In this document: positions 28,370 to 41,153 of the stretch, one piece after another
Layout of the letters: each line of letters starts with the position of its first letter
Numbering within the stretch: the first letter of the stretch is position 1
DNA from: Amphibacillus marinus
GTDB lineage: Bacteria; Bacillota; Bacilli; Bacillales; Amphibacillaceae
Direction: 5' to 3'
Assembly (NCBI RefSeq): GCF_900110345.1
Contig: NZ_FODJ01000010.1
Span: forward strand, 1-64,000
DNA length: 64,000 nucleotides
The notes under the pieces: generated by a model
Told to the model about the DNA's origin: nothing
Database searches by the model: none
Seen by the model: the letters and a program-made list of their open reading frames with translations, nothing else
Translations under genes and position numbers: made by a program

Positions 28370-29029
28370 ATGCTGCATATGATAAATACCCTATTGAAAT
28401 GGATAGTCAATGGCATAATACTTAATGTATTATGGCTATTGACTGTTTTCCCAGTTATTTATCTAATTTATAATTTATTCTTTATCGAGAATAGTCAGGT
28501 CTTTTTTATTAATTTTGCAACAATCCTGGTGCTCATTCCGTTGACTGTTTTTCCGGCCACCATAGCAATTCTAGCAGTTGTGAGAAATTGGTTTATTCAT
28601 GGACAGGATATTGTTCCAATTCGACTATATTTTAAGTATGTTAGGGAGAACTATCGAAAGAGTCTGCTACTGGGCATGCTTTTTTCTTTTTTAATAACGA
28701 GTCAAGCTTCTTCGTTATGGCTTGGCCTATCAAAGGATATCATTCTATTAACAATTGGGGCCATTGTATTGCTGTTATTTTTAATAGCAATACTTATCTT
28801 TTCACTTGCTTTTAGTGTTGATCAACATTTAACAATCCCAACACTAGTAAAAAACGCGATTCTATTAACCTTGGCTAAACCTATTCATGCTGTAACATTG
28901 GTCTTAACGAACACAATTCTTATTTATCTCGGTCTACAGTATGCCATGTTCGTAGCACCCTTTGTGTTAGCGACAGCATGTAGTATCTTTTCTTTTTATT
29001 ATTTTAAACAGCTGGCAAGATTTGTTTAA
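28370..29029 (+). CDS. YesL-family membrane protein (DUF624)
   Basis: A 219-residue protein with five to six hydrophobic segments (for example NGIILNVLWLLTVFPVIYLI and TIGAIVLLLFLIAILIFSLAF). DUF624 proteins lie beside YesM/YesN and CUT1 importers in many Bacillota; their role is unknown, possibly in sensing or importer regulation. ATG 28370 has GAGGTG 6 bases upstream, better than GTG 28361. Confidence 0.8.
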   Translation: MLHMINTLLKWIVNGIILNVLWLLTVFPVIYLIYNLFFIENSQVFFINFATILVLIPLTVFPATIAILAVVRNWFIHGQDIVPIRLYFKYVRENYRKSLLLGMLFSFLITSQASSLWLGLSKDIILLTIGAIVLLLFLIAILIFSLAFSVDQHLTIPTLVKNAILLTLAKPIHAVTLVLTNTILIYLGLQYAMFVAPFVLATACSIFSFYYFKQLARFV

Positions 29030-29089
29030 TGATTGATGTGGCAATATGCTAAGATAGCATTAGGTCATAGTTAAGGTGAGGGGATTTGC

Positions 29090-30865
29090 ATGAGGAATTT
29101 TGTTCAATTTAAATTAAATGTGTTTGCTAAGTTTACACTTGCTTTTATTACAGTAGGGATTATTCCAATTGCAATCCTTACATACATTGCCCTTACGACT
29201 GTTGCTAACGAAGTTGAGAATCACACAAAAATAAACTATGAACAGAGCTTAGACTATGCCTCAATTCGAATTAGAGATTTATATAAAAACTATAATCACT
29301 TAACAAAGCAAATGTATTCCTATCAGTCTACTGAGCTACGCTATCTGCTTGGTATTCTACAGGATGATCAGACTGATGAATATAGCGTAAATATCGCAAT
29401 TCATGATTTCCTAAGAATAATTTTACATGCTGATCCATATATAGGAAATGTGATTATGGTCCCTACCCATGATCGGATTCCAAGGTCTATTTCACGAGTT
29501 TCTAGGGTACTCATTCCTAATTTGTTTTATTTGCATGAAGAGTATGAAGAATTAATTAAAGAAAACTATAATCAATTGACCATTTTACCTTTACATAAAG
29601 ATACCTATTTTATGGGGGGATCACAGTACGTATTAGTGTTTGCACGTAATTTGCTTGATATCGCTAGAACCATTACACCATCAACACCTATTGATGCAAC
29701 AATCTATGTATCTGTTTCTGTGCAAGCATTTGCTGATGTGTTTAATGAGTTAGAAATGCTGAAGGATGACTATATTTACATTTTAGACAAAGATCAACAA
29801 CTTATTTATACCAATCAAAAAGATATCGTGTTAACTGACCTTGATTATACATCTGTTCCAGAAGGATTTAGTAAACACGTCAAAGACATTAGTGATCCTG
29901 ACTGGCGCATCATTGCCCACACAAAGGATCACAAGTTTGTTGAGCAAGTGTCTCATACATATGCGTTAATATATGGTGTGACTACGGTTACAATTGTGGC
30001 TTTGCTTGTGTTTTCAATCTTTTTCTCTAGAAGTGTTAGTTACCCAATAAATAAAATGACTAGGTTAATGAAGCAGGTTGAACTCGGTAATTTAAATCTA
30101 GAAATAAGTGTAAATCGAACAGATGAGATTGGCTTACTAGCTAATGGTTTTAATAAAATGGTCAAAAATCTAAAAAGTCATATTAGTAAAGTTTATGTAG
30201 CGCAAATTAATCAAAAGCAAGCAGAGTTAAATGCCTTGCGTAGCCAAATTCAACCCCACTATCTATACAATACTTTAGAAGTAATTAGAATGAGTGCAAT
30301 TGATGACGGGAATACGCAAGTGGCTGAAATGATTAATCATTTGGCCAATCAATATAAATATATCACCGAGCATAGTAGTGAGCTTGTAACGATTAGAAGA
30401 GAACTAGAGCATTTAAAAAATTATATGGATTTAATAAAGTTTAGATATGAGAATAACATAACTTTTAGTATTGAAGTAAAGGATGAGTGTATTTATAGCA
30501 TGCTTGTGCCCAAGCTTTCAATTCAGCCTATTGTCGAGAATGCAGTCATACACGGTTTACTTCCTAAAGGGAAAGGTGAAATTCTTGTTGTCTGTGAGCA
30601 AATAAATGATCAGCAAATAAAGGTACTAGTATTAGATGATGGAATGGGTATGTCAATAGGTATGGTTGATCAGTTAAATCGTTCAATGATAGAGAAAGGG
30701 ATAAAAATTAAACGAAAGGGAAGTGGCATCGGACTTAAGAACATTGATAGTCGATTAAAGGATCAATTTGGTTCTGAATATGGTATTGCCATCTCAAGTA
30801 GAGAAAATATTGGGACAATCGTTTCAATTATGCTACCCATCATTCTAGAAGGTGAAAATCAATAA
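29090..30865 (+). CDS. YesM-type sensor histidine kinase
   Basis: A 591-residue membrane kinase. TM1 at about 12-33, an extracytoplasmic sensor domain at about 34-285, TM2 at about 287-309, HAMP linker to about 365, His_kinase domain with phospho-acceptor His390 in SQIQPHYLYNTLE, and an HATPase domain with N-box QPIVENAVIHG and G-boxes LDDGMGM and GSGIGLKN. It senses an extracellular sugar signal and phosphorylates the YesN-type regulator at 23232; kinase and regulator are unusually separated by the importer genes. Confidence 0.92.
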   Translation: MRNFVQFKLNVFAKFTLAFITVGIIPIAILTYIALTTVANEVENHTKINYEQSLDYASIRIRDLYKNYNHLTKQMYSYQSTELRYLLGILQDDQTDEYSVNIAIHDFLRIILHADPYIGNVIMVPTHDRIPRSISRVSRVLIPNLFYLHEEYEELIKENYNQLTILPLHKDTYFMGGSQYVLVFARNLLDIARTITPSTPIDATIYVSVSVQAFADVFNELEMLKDDYIYILDKDQQLIYTNQKDIVLTDLDYTSVPEGFSKHVKDISDPDWRIIAHTKDHKFVEQVSHTYALIYGVTTVTIVALLVFSIFFSRSVSYPINKMTRLMKQVELGNLNLEISVNRTDEIGLLANGFNKMVKNLKSHISKVYVAQINQKQAELNALRSQIQPHYLYNTLEVIRMSAIDDGNTQVAEMINHLANQYKYITEHSSELVTIRRELEHLKNYMDLIKFRYENNITFSIEVKDECIYSMLVPKLSIQPIVENAVIHGLLPKGKGEILVVCEQINDQQIKVLVLDDGMGMSIGMVDQLNRSMIEKGIKIKRKGSGIGLKNIDSRLKDQFGSEYGIAISSRENIGTIVSIMLPIILEGENQ

Positions 30866-31072
30866 GCTTCTAGCAGTTTCAGCGCAATTAATAATGCTTT
30901 TTTGTCGCTAGAAAGTAGTAGACAGACAGGTGTTAATTAAAAGTATGAGCGCGTTTCTAATTAATTCTAAGTAAATCTATTTATTGCAGTTTAACTGACT
31001 GTAAGGCTCCCACAGATTAAAGGTTCCCTTTCTCGGATCGTCATATTAATTAGTTTAAGAGGTGTAAATCTT

Positions 31073-32405
31073 ATGAATACAACAGTAAATATAAGGGATT
31101 ATGGAGCTTCCGGAGATGGCGTAGCAAAAGATACAAATGCTCTACAAGTAGCAATTAATCAGTGCTACGCTGCCGGTGGTGGTATCGTTGATTGTCCAGC
31201 TGGAACCTATCTTTGTGACAGTATTGAATTAAAAAGTCATGTTTTCTTAAATCTATTGCCAGGTGCAAAAATTCAGGGGAGTAAAGATGTAGCTGGATAT
31301 AATCTTAACTATTTAGTTTACGCAGAGAATGCCTGTCATACAGGGATTATCGGTTATGGTGAAATTAACGAGGGGGATACATTCTGGCAAGAAGAAAAAG
31401 ATCTTAACCAAAATGTCCTCTGGCGAAAAGGATGGGGAGAAGTAGCCGCTTATTATCGAAAGTCGACTCCGCGTCCACAAGGCTTAATCTGTTTTGAAAA
31501 CTGTAAACAAGTTCGCGTTCATAATATTTCACTAACAAATTCTCCAAGATGGACGCTCCATCTTTTGAGCTGTGATGATGTTTCAATTCATGGTGTTACA
31601 ATTAATAATCCGCTGTATGGTCCAAATACAGACGGTATTGATATTGATGGCTCTCAAAATGTCACGGTGTCTGATTGTCGGATATATACAGGTGATGATG
31701 CAATTGTTATAAAAACCACAGGTGAAAAAAACTATAACACACCGGTTCGGAATATTACGGTTACCAATTGTGTTCTTACTACAACCTGCAATGCATTTAA
31801 AATTGGTACCGAAACACTCAACAGTATTGAAAATGTTGTCTTTACCAATTCTGTTGTTCATTCAGATGCACAAGCTCCTTATCACTATCAAGCAATTTCG
31901 GGAGTTTCAATTGAAACAGTCGATGGTGCTAATCTTGCTAGTGTATCGGTATCAGGCATTGTCATGAACAATGCTCGCTCCCCAATTTTTTGTTCGCTTG
32001 GGCAACAGGGGGAGAGGACAAGATCACCCTAAACCTGGATCAATAAGAGATATACAGATAAGCAATATCCAGGCATCCGGTGCTATCTTACCTTGTATTA
32101 TTTCTGGAATTAGAGACAAGAAAATTGATCATGTTACCGTTAAAGATTTAAACATTCGCTATACTGGTGGTGGAATGGATACAGTGATAAATACTAAAAT
32201 TCCCGATTTACCAGCTGACTATCCTGAAGCAGTTATGTTTGGTCGTTGGCTACCTAGTTATGGATTGTTTTGTCGCCACATTAGTAGTTTGGTGTTAGCT
32301 AATATTAATATATGGTTAGATGGGGATGATCCTCGTGAAGCAATAGAACTGACCGATATTAACCATTTAAGTCAGCATGCTATTCGTATAAACGCAAGGT
32401 CTTAA
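31073..32405 (+). pseudogene. Second GH28 glycosidase, frameshifted
   Basis: The first 305 residues or so read as a GH28 beta-helix (INIRDYGASGDG-like start, catalytic Asp in NTDGIDIDG and TGDDAIVIKT), then the frame is lost at the T6 run 31986-31991. Removing one T restores SPIFVRLGNRGRGQD and continues without a break to the stop at 32405, giving about 443 residues. The downstream part (SIRDIQISNI, GAILPCIISGI) is clearly the same protein. The GHG motif is replaced by CNAFKIGTET. The cause is a recent mutation, a sequencing slip in a homopolymer, or slippage at T6. Otherwise the gene looks intact. Confidence 0.85.
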
Positions 32406-32470
32406 TGAAAGAAAATTTACAAAACTAAGAATGGTAATATTGCATTAAAACCTGTTACTATAGCTAATCA

Positions 32471-33304
32471 TTAATGAAACTTTGAAGGAGAAACTTTAAA
32501 GTATTTCTTAAAAGATTTAGAGAAGCTAAACTGATCAGGATAACCAAGTTGCTCAGCTATTTCTTGAATCGTATAGTTTTTACTATAAAGCATGTCACGC
32601 GCTTGATTCATTTTAATCTGATAAATATAGCGTCCAGGCGTCACCCCAACTAATTTTTTAAAATAGGCGATAAAATATTTCTCCGAGACACCTGTTATGT
32701 TAGCAAGGTCACTAATTCTAATTGGTGAATTTACATTATTTTGAATATAGTCAAAGACTGGTTTTAAGGTATCAAGTGTTCCAGTGTTTGCTTGATTACT
32801 AAAGTGCTGGCTAAACAGTCCATAATAGACCCCAGTATCATAGTGCTCAATAATCTTTGCTAACAAGAAAGTGAGCGCCGCTTTAAGGCGTAGCGAGGAT
32901 AGCGGCTTCTTTATGCGATAATCATCATAAACATTGAGGAAGCCAAGTAGCTCTTCTTCAACAAGCTGACCTGATAAGATGCCTGAAAGGTGAAAGTTAT
33001 CGAGAATATGTAGCTGCTCACTTATGCCAAAGTCAAAGTGAGTGTAAACAATTTTGCAGCCATTCTCTTTAGCAGTTGCGGTATAGGCTACTTTTGGACT
33101 AAAGAGAACAAGCTCGCCTGCTTTAGCGTTATGGATCGTATCTTTAATTTGAAGTTGAATTTCCCCCGCTGCAATAAACCACAGATCATAATCTGGATGT
33201 TTTCGACTTTCAAACCAATCAGCAGAATGCGTTACTTCATTTACACCATTAATACGCAGCGAAATGAACTCGGATAACGTATTAAAAATATTTAATTCGC
33301 TCAT
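32471..33304 (-). CDS. AraC-family transcriptional regulator
   Basis: A 277-residue regulator: N-terminal cupin-like sensor (DLWFIAAGEIQLQIKDTIHNAKAGELVLFSP) and two C-terminal helix-turn-helix units (IRISDLANITGVSEKYFIAYFKKL region and YTIQEIAEQLGYPDQFSFSKSFKKYF). It diverges from the GH4 gene across 165 bp and probably activates it and downstream GH2 in response to a sugar. GAGGTACTGC... upstream gives a usable ribosome binding site. Confidence 0.88.
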   Translation of the reverse strand: MSELNIFNTLSEFISLRINGVNEVTHSADWFESRKHPDYDLWFIAAGEIQLQIKDTIHNAKAGELVLFSPKVAYTATAKENGCKIVYTHFDFGISEQLHILDNFHLSGILSGQLVEEELLGFLNVYDDYRIKKPLSSLRLKAALTFLLAKIIEHYDTGVYYGLFSQHFSNQANTGTLDTLKPVFDYIQNNVNSPIRISDLANITGVSEKYFIAYFKKLVGVTPGRYIYQIKMNQARDMLYSKNYTIQEIAEQLGYPDQFSFSKSFKKYFKVSPSKFH

Positions 33305-33415
33305 AGCAGTACCTCCAAAAAAGTGACCATTTATTTAATAGTATATCAAAGTGTTCGTCAATGCCACTATTAAACCTTACTATATGACATAATATTAATA
33401 CTCTAATCCATTCCA

Positions 33416-33438
33416 TTTAAAGCGCTACCATTTATAAT
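33416..33438 (+). promoter_or_regulatory. GH4 promoter with candidate cre site
   Basis: TTTAAAGCGCTACCA (33416-33430) fits the relaxed cre pattern WTGNAANCGNWNNCW except for one base, and TATAAT (33433-33438) follows directly. No good -35 is visible, which would fit dependence on the divergent AraC activator. CcpA binding at this place would block polymerase. Confidence 0.5.
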
Positions 33439-33469
33439 TTAATTTAGATAGACGTAGGAGGAGATAATT

Positions 33470-34846
33470 ATGAGTAAAGCTAAACCAAAGGTTGTTGTAA
33501 TTGGCGCTGGGAGTCTTTTTTTTGGGAGACAAGCAATTTGGCAAATGGTGCATTCAGAGCATCTAAATACGGGCACCCTATCATTGGTAGATACTGATGA
33601 AGTTCGGTTAAACAAGTTAGTGAAATTGGCTAAGATGGTCGTTCAAGAGAACAATGTCCCGTTAAAAATTGAAGGATCTATTGATCGAAAGGAGGTACTC
33701 AGGGATGCTGACTTTGTTGTACTAAGTTTTGCTGTCGATACGGTTAAGTATCGCGGAATTGATTGTGCTATTTCTGAAAAATATGGCATTAGAATGTGTT
33801 CTGGTGATACGATTGGTCCTGGTGGTATTTTTAGAGCAATGCGAGAATTACCGGAAATTATGGCCTGTGCCAAGGATATTGAAGCAATTTGTCCAGGGGC
33901 ATGGGTAATTAATTACATTAATCCTTCAGCACTACACGGTATCGCTTTAAAACGCTACGCCCCTAACTTAAAAACATTTGCTTTATGCGATACACACCAC
34001 ATGCCGTTTAAAAAAATGCTTTACGCAGAACGTGCTGGAATTGTTGATCAAAGAGCAGACTATAATGAGCAAATTGATAAAAACTTTAATATGAAAATTG
34101 CGGGTGTTAATCACTTTACATGGTTACTGAAGGCAGAGTATAAAGGTGAAGATGTCGTGCCTAATATTGCTGAGTCAATGCGAATTGCTGGTGAGGAAGA
34201 GACAGTTGGTGGAGATACAGGAGCAAAAGCCTTATTTAACGATAAGATTAGCTACCAGTTGTTTGATATCTTTGGTGTTGTTCCTACCTGTACTGCTCAT
34301 ACCAAGGAGTATGTGCCTTATTGGCAAGGCTTAGGTAAACAAGAAGATGACATTCCACCGCTTTCAATTTGGGAAACCGAGGAGCGCTATCAAAGACATG
34401 ACGAAATGTGGGAGCAAATTGACCAATTTATTAATGGCTCAATTCCGATAAGTGAGTTTATGGCTACATTTGGTCCTGATCATGCTACTGACATTATCGA
34501 AAGTATGGTAGCGAATACCAAGAAGAAATTCTTTATTAATACCGTTAATCAAGGTGCCGTAACTAATATGGCTGATGATGCCTTCTTGGAATTACTTAGT
34601 GAAGTTAGCATGGAAGGCGTTACCCCTCAAGCTGTAGGCGAGATGCCACGAGGGGTCAGAGGTATGCAAGAATTAATTTTAGATACGCACGAATTAACCG
34701 CAGAGGCTGTTATTGAAGGAAGTCGAGTAAAGCTTAGACGTGCCATGCTAACAGATCCACTGGTCAATTCAATTGCAGATGCAGATCAAATTATTGAGGA
34801 ATTATTAGCCCTAGAAGCTGATGTAATACCTAGTCATTGGTATTAA
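33470..34846 (+). CDS. Glycoside hydrolase family 4 (NAD+/Mn2+-dependent; LplD/alpha-galacturonidase-like)
   Basis: A 458-residue GH4 enzyme using an oxidation-elimination mechanism. NAD site KVVVIGAGSLFFGR at the N-terminus, VLSFAVDTVKYRGID, GDTIGPGGIFRAMRELP, NYINPSA and the metal-site CDTHHMP, with His in GVNHFTWLL. The CDTHH motif differs from the CNVP of alpha-glucosidases and the CHS of alpha-glucuronidases, so specificity is open; an acidic sugar such as galacturonide suits the locus. GGAGGAGA precedes ATG 33470. Confidence 0.87.
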   Translation: MSKAKPKVVVIGAGSLFFGRQAIWQMVHSEHLNTGTLSLVDTDEVRLNKLVKLAKMVVQENNVPLKIEGSIDRKEVLRDADFVVLSFAVDTVKYRGIDCAISEKYGIRMCSGDTIGPGGIFRAMRELPEIMACAKDIEAICPGAWVINYINPSALHGIALKRYAPNLKTFALCDTHHMPFKKMLYAERAGIVDQRADYNEQIDKNFNMKIAGVNHFTWLLKAEYKGEDVVPNIAESMRIAGEEETVGGDTGAKALFNDKISYQLFDIFGVVPTCTAHTKEYVPYWQGLGKQEDDIPPLSIWETEERYQRHDEMWEQIDQFINGSIPISEFMATFGPDHATDIIESMVANTKKKFFINTVNQGAVTNMADDAFLELLSEVSMEGVTPQAVGEMPRGVRGMQELILDTHELTAEAVIEGSRVKLRRAMLTDPLVNSIADADQIIEELLALEADVIPSHWY

Positions 34847-34932
34847 TCAAACTAATTAATTAATGTCAAATAGTATGCTGATCGATAATGACCTATTAGT
34901 CAGCGTGAAAACTAAATAACTTAACGATAAAG

Positions 34933-34975
34933 CGAAAGATAGGCTGCTCAATAAGCCTATCTTTCGTTTTTTGTA
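34933..34975 (+). terminator. Terminator after the GH4 gene
   Basis: CGAAAGATAGGCT and AGCCTATCTTTCG form a perfect 13-bp stem with a 7-base loop, followed by TTTTTT. Confidence 0.9.
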
Positions 34976-34993
34976 AACACATCACTATTTTTT

Positions 34994-35173
34994 TCAAGGT
35001 GACCTAACTTTGCTAAGCCAACACCACTTTTGTCGCGCGTTCTGCGATAAAGGTTAACTGTAGGCAGCCTTGTAAAAAGAATCCATTTCTTTTCGGAACG
35101 ACAGAGCACGCCAAACGAATAAGACAGTTAACATGGGTATTGAATACGGGTCCTCCCAAACACGGTTAAGGCT
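34994..35173 (-). other. Unidentified intergenic element with interrupted short reading frame
   Basis: On the minus strand a frame runs from 35173 with well-formed, protein-like composition (WEDPYSIPMLTVLFVW, then KEMDSFYKAAYS), hits TAA at 35054-35056, and would continue as PLSQNARQKWCWLSKVRSP to TGA at 34994. There is no start with a ribosome binding site. GTTAACTGT (35053) and ACAGTTAAC (35132) form a perfect inverted repeat. It may be a remnant of a conserved small gene or of a dispersed element; I do not recognise it. Confidence 0.35.
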
Positions 35174-35203
35174 TCATGACTATTTTTTAGTACACGAATG
35201 ATG
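35169..35203 (+). repeat. Intergenic motif, copy 2
   Basis: AAGGCTTCATGACTATTTTTTAGTACACGAA closely parallels the sequence at 20728-20757 before the GH28 gene. Here it lies about 160 bp before the GH2 start and joins the right edge of the unidentified element. Confidence 0.45.
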
Positions 35204-35270
35204 AGTAGATTATATTATTTACTTTAAACAAAACTTGTTTGCCTACTGTTGGAAATGGTAAATAGCTTAA

Positions 35271-38477
<3,207 letters not shown>

Positions 38478-38482
38478 ATAAT

Positions 38483-38522
38483 AAAGTCATGTAAGGGAAA
38501 ACACCTTATGTGACTTTATTTT
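38483..38522 (+). terminator. Terminator after the GH2 gene
   Basis: AAAGTCATGTAAGG pairs with CCTTATGTGACTTT around a short loop, followed by ATTTTG. Confidence 0.8.
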
Positions 38523-38608
38523 GTTATTAAACAATTCTATCCTCCCATTCGCACTATAAACTTATTTTTGCTATAATTGGTAATTAACTAAAAGATAGGA
38601 GGCTGTTT

Positions 38609-39487
38609 ATGCTAACCAACTATGGTCTAGTTTTAGAAGGCGGAGGTATGAGAGGCTTATATACAGCGGGTGTGCTCGATTATTTTACTGAAAAAAACTT
38701 GTATTTCAACTATAATATTGGTGTTTCAGCGGGTGCTTTGAATGCGGTAAACTATTTGGCTCGCCAAGCAGGGCGAAGCAGGGATGTTAATGTTACTTTT
38801 GCAGGCGATGCGCGCTACATGAACTATAGAAACCTTCTAAAAGGAAAAGGCATGTTAAACATGGATTTTTTATTTAATGAAGTTGCAAATGAACTCATTC
38901 CATTTGACTTTGAAGCTTTTAATGCTGCTCAGGAACGACTAATTATTGCAACGACTGATTGTGTTACCGGCGAAGCTGTTTACTTTGAGAACGATAAAAG
39001 TGTTGATGTCTTGCTAGCAGCCCGTGCATCAAGTAGTTTACCACTTGTGGGTGTACCGGTGGAGCTAGCTGGTTATACACTACTGGATGGTGGCATCGTA
39101 GATCCTATTCCCATTAGAAAATCGGTTCAAGATGGGAATGAAAAGCATTTAATTGTTTTAACACGTCCAAAGGGCTATCGAAAAAAAATGTTTCGTGCAA
39201 AAATGACTTCTCGTTTGATGTATCCAAAGTATAAGAAGTTAATTCAAGCACTTGAACAACGACATCATGTGTATAATGAAACACTTAATTATATTGAACA
39301 TTTAGAAGCGGCTGGTGCGGCTTACGTCATTAGGCCTGAGCTAACTGAGCAAGTAAAGCGTACCGAAAGAAACCCTTCCAAGATAGCATTTATCCATCAA
39401 GCAGGCTATGAAGCAGCTAAAGTGAACTTTGGTGAGCTAACTGCTTGGCTGGGCCATCAACCTACAGAATCTACATATATTTACTAA
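38609..39487 (+). CDS. Patatin-like phospholipase
   Basis: A 292-residue patatin-family hydrolase: glycine-rich oxyanion motif EGGGMRGLYTAG (9-20), nucleophile Ser40 in GVSAGALN, and catalytic Asp in LLDGGIVDPIP. Similar to bacterial YjjU-type proteins. Cytoplasmic, acting on phospholipid or other acyl esters; physiological substrate unknown. Good AGGAGG site, own terminator, no link to the glycan genes apparent. Confidence 0.87.
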   Translation: MLTNYGLVLEGGGMRGLYTAGVLDYFTEKNLYFNYNIGVSAGALNAVNYLARQAGRSRDVNVTFAGDARYMNYRNLLKGKGMLNMDFLFNEVANELIPFDFEAFNAAQERLIIATTDCVTGEAVYFENDKSVDVLLAARASSSLPLVGVPVELAGYTLLDGGIVDPIPIRKSVQDGNEKHLIVLTRPKGYRKKMFRAKMTSRLMYPKYKKLIQALEQRHHVYNETLNYIEHLEAAGAAYVIRPELTEQVKRTERNPSKIAFIHQAGYEAAKVNFGELTAWLGHQPTESTYIY

Positions 39488-39516
39488 CCAGGTTTTTTAA
39501 AAAAAGATTAAATTAA

Positions 39517-39559
39517 CACCACAATGATTGATTGCAATCAAATCATTGTGGTGTTTTAT
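39517..39559. terminator. Terminator after the patatin-like gene
   Basis: CACCACAATGATT and AATCATTGTGGTG form a 13-bp stem; the loop itself contains the small palindrome GATTGCAATC. Followed by TTTTA. Confidence 0.85.
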
Positions 39560-39704
39560 AGTGTTTATTAATATGGGTGCCTTGTCGCAAACTAACATTA
39601 AGCTATTAATACGACAAAATTGTAGTTAAATTGTCAATTTTACAAGCGTTGTGAGCGAATGATATCTGTTAAAATTTAAAGTTGAAATAGAATGGAGGTT
39701 TACT

Positions 39705-41153
39705 ATGGCATTTAAAGATCTACAAGATTTCATCGCAAGCTTGGAAAAAGATAATGAGTTAAAACGGATTAAGGTTGAGGTGGATTCAGAGCTTGAAATC
39801 ACTGAAATTACTGATCGAATTTCTAAAGAATATGGACCAGCTTTATTATTTGAGAAAGTTAAAGGTTCACAATTCCCTGTCCTGATTAATGCACTGGGAA
39901 GCTATGAGCGTATGAGCAAGGCACTAGGGGCAGGGTCATTAGATGAAATTGCCGATGGCATTGGTGATTTTATTGACATGTCAAACTATCTAGGGCTAAT
40001 GAAGAAGATTAAATCATTACCAAAGCTATCTCGTCTTGCAACAGTATTCCCGATAAAGTCCCCAGGAAAAGGAGCATGTCAGGAAGTCATTGATTTAAAA
40101 CCAGATTTGAATAAGCTGCCAATATTAAAGTGTTGGCCAGGAGATGCTGGACGCTTTATTACTTTGCCACTGGTTATGACAAAGGACCCTGAAACAGGCA
40201 TTCAAAACACTGGCATGTATCGTCTCCAGGTGTTTGATGGGCAAACAACGGGGATGCACTGGCATTTACATAAAGACGGTCGCGAAATTTATGAGAAGTA
40301 TCGTCAAACGGGTGGTAAGATGCCAGTGTCTGTGGCGCTAGGCTGTGATCCAGCAATCACCTATTCTGCAACGGCTCCGTTACCTAAAATGATTGATGAG
40401 ATGATGTTTGCGGGTTATTTGCGAAAAATGCCGGTTAAACTTGTGAAATCCATAACAAATGATATTTATGTACCAGCAAGTGCGGAATTTATCATTGAAG
40501 GGTATGTGGATGTGAATGAACCGTTACGAACAGAAGGGCCATTCGGTGACCATACTGGATATTACTCTTTAGCTGATCAGTATCCAGTCTTTCATGTTAC
40601 CTGCATCACGCATAAGAAAAAAGCTGTTTATCCAACTACAATTGTAGGTAAGCCGCCAATGGAGGATTGCTATATGGGGAAAGCAACCGAGCGTATTTTC
40701 TTGCCATTGCTAAAAATGCAATTCCCTGAAATTATTGATCATCACTTCCCTTTGGAAGGTGTTTTTCATAATTGTGTCATTGTCTCAATTAGAAAACGTT
40801 ATCCCGGTCATGCCAAGAAAATAATGAGTTCACTTTGGGGCTTTGGCCAAATGATGTATACCAAAATGATCATTGTTGTTGATGAGCAGATTAAACCAAG
40901 TGATGTCTCAACAGTCGCATGGAAGGTCTTTAATAATATTGATGCAAAACGTGATCTTGTTATCTCAGAAGGTCCGTTAGATGCTCTTGATCATGCATCG
41001 AACTTACCACACCTAGGGCATCGTTTAGGGATAGATGCAACTAAGAAATGGCCGACAGAGGGCTACACAAGAGAGTGGCCAGAAGATATTCAAATGTCAG
41101 AGGAAGTGAAAGCACACGTTTCACAAAGGTGGCAAGAATATGGTTTGGACTAA
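39705..41153 (+). CDS. ubiD: UbiD-family decarboxylase (menaquinone/ubiquinone-type)
   Basis: A 482-residue prenylated-FMN-dependent decarboxylase. Typical stretches include PGKGACQEVIDLKPDLNKLPILKCWPGD-like opening of the core, TGMYRLQVFDGQTTGMHWH, and the catalytic E-x-PFGDHTGYYS. First of a coupled ubiD-ubiA-ubiX set that decarboxylates and prenylates an aromatic quinone precursor. In Bacillota such a trio is known from the late futalosine (MqnL/MqnP/MqnM) menaquinone route, so that is the likeliest pathway. TGGAGG precedes the ATG. Confidence 0.9.
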   Translation: MAFKDLQDFIASLEKDNELKRIKVEVDSELEITEITDRISKEYGPALLFEKVKGSQFPVLINALGSYERMSKALGAGSLDEIADGIGDFIDMSNYLGLMKKIKSLPKLSRLATVFPIKSPGKGACQEVIDLKPDLNKLPILKCWPGDAGRFITLPLVMTKDPETGIQNTGMYRLQVFDGQTTGMHWHLHKDGREIYEKYRQTGGKMPVSVALGCDPAITYSATAPLPKMIDEMMFAGYLRKMPVKLVKSITNDIYVPASAEFIIEGYVDVNEPLRTEGPFGDHTGYYSLADQYPVFHVTCITHKKKAVYPTTIVGKPPMEDCYMGKATERIFLPLLKMQFPEIIDHHFPLEGVFHNCVIVSIRKRYPGHAKKIMSSLWGFGQMMYTKMIIVVDEQIKPSDVSTVAWKVFNNIDAKRDLVISEGPLDALDHASNLPHLGHRLGIDATKKWPTEGYTREWPEDIQMSEEVKAHVSQRWQEYGLD

